Made by a program: the position numbers and the translations under genes. Shown in pieces: positions 4,911-5,028 of a DNA stretch of 5,028 bases (position 1 is its first letter; each line of letters starts with the position of its first letter). The stretch covers positions 1 through 5,028 of the forward strand of contig CAYXWH010000070.1 in the NCBI GenBank assembly GCA_964468755.1, read 5' to 3'. Origin of the DNA: CAYXWH01 sp964468755. GTDB lineage: Bacteria > Chloroflexota > Dehalococcoidia > Dehalococcoidales > RBG-16-60-22. Below the pieces are notes generated by a model that was given only the letters and a program-made list of their open reading frames with translations, was not told the origin of the DNA and ran no database searches.

Positions 4911-5028
4911 TACAGAATGTCCGTCAGCATGATTACGCTAAAAGCCAGATTCTCCCCAGTCAATGGATCTGGCAATCAGATCACATACCCGAATCACAGG
5001 AAACGTGTTATTTGCGAACGACGGTGCG
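4844..5028 (+). CDS. Open frame of unknown function running off the right edge
   Basis: After TAG 4841-4843 this frame is open for 61 codons to the end of the window. The first ATG is at 4874, without a clear ribosome binding site. The product reads KKEGLEFHENMYANQRWYLG, then QMIQNVRQHDYAKSQI, LPSQWIWQSDHIPE; it is rich in Q, W and Y and looks soluble. It may be reached by -1 frameshifting from the small ORF upstream, start on its own at ATG 4874, or belong to a gene broken by an indel in the A run. No family recognised, and the 3' end is outside the window. Confidence 0.35.

Overview
The window looks like a bacterial chromosome fragment in two unlike halves. Evidence for Bacteria: a GreA-type elongation factor, a tRNA-Ala with an encoded CCA end, and sigma70-like promoters. 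A geranylgeranyl-reductase-family flavoprotein next to a DUF1616-like membrane protein would fit Chloroflexota (Dehalococcoidia-like), but this is an inference from gene style, not a firm assignment.

Left half (1-2937) is GC-richer, compact and all on the + strand. It holds the 3' end of a DUF1616-like membrane protein, a FAD-dependent geranylgeranyl-reductase-family oxidoreductase that probably starts at a TTG codon, and a GreA factor fused behind an N-terminal helical domain resembling the core-binding domain of tyrosine recombinases. A complete tRNA-Ala(CGC) with its own promoter follows, then a stretch with a possible minus-strand gene remnant, then the 5' half of a tRNA-Arg(CCU).

The tRNA-Arg stops making sense after the seventh base of its anticodon loop (2937). 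From that point the DNA is AT-richer, sparsely coding and contains broken genes. The junction starts a nested inverted repeat (2934-2980). About 310 bases without a convincing gene follow, then a weak tRNA 3'-half-like sequence (3291-3318). A minus-strand gene for a small membrane-anchored protein comes next, split by one frameshift (3253-3646). After it, a near-consensus promoter (3787-3815) serves a complete COG1237-type metallo-beta-lactamase-fold protein (3896-4756). The window ends in a possible coupled small gene whose reading frame changes at a perfect A AAA AAG heptamer and then stays open to the right edge.

The left genes look like housekeeping and lipid/redox functions. The right part looks like an acquired or decaying accessory segment entered through a tRNA-Arg gene, although a chimeric assembly at 2937/2938 is a real alternative. 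I see no CRISPR array, complete insertion sequence, recombinase gene or recognisable defence system.
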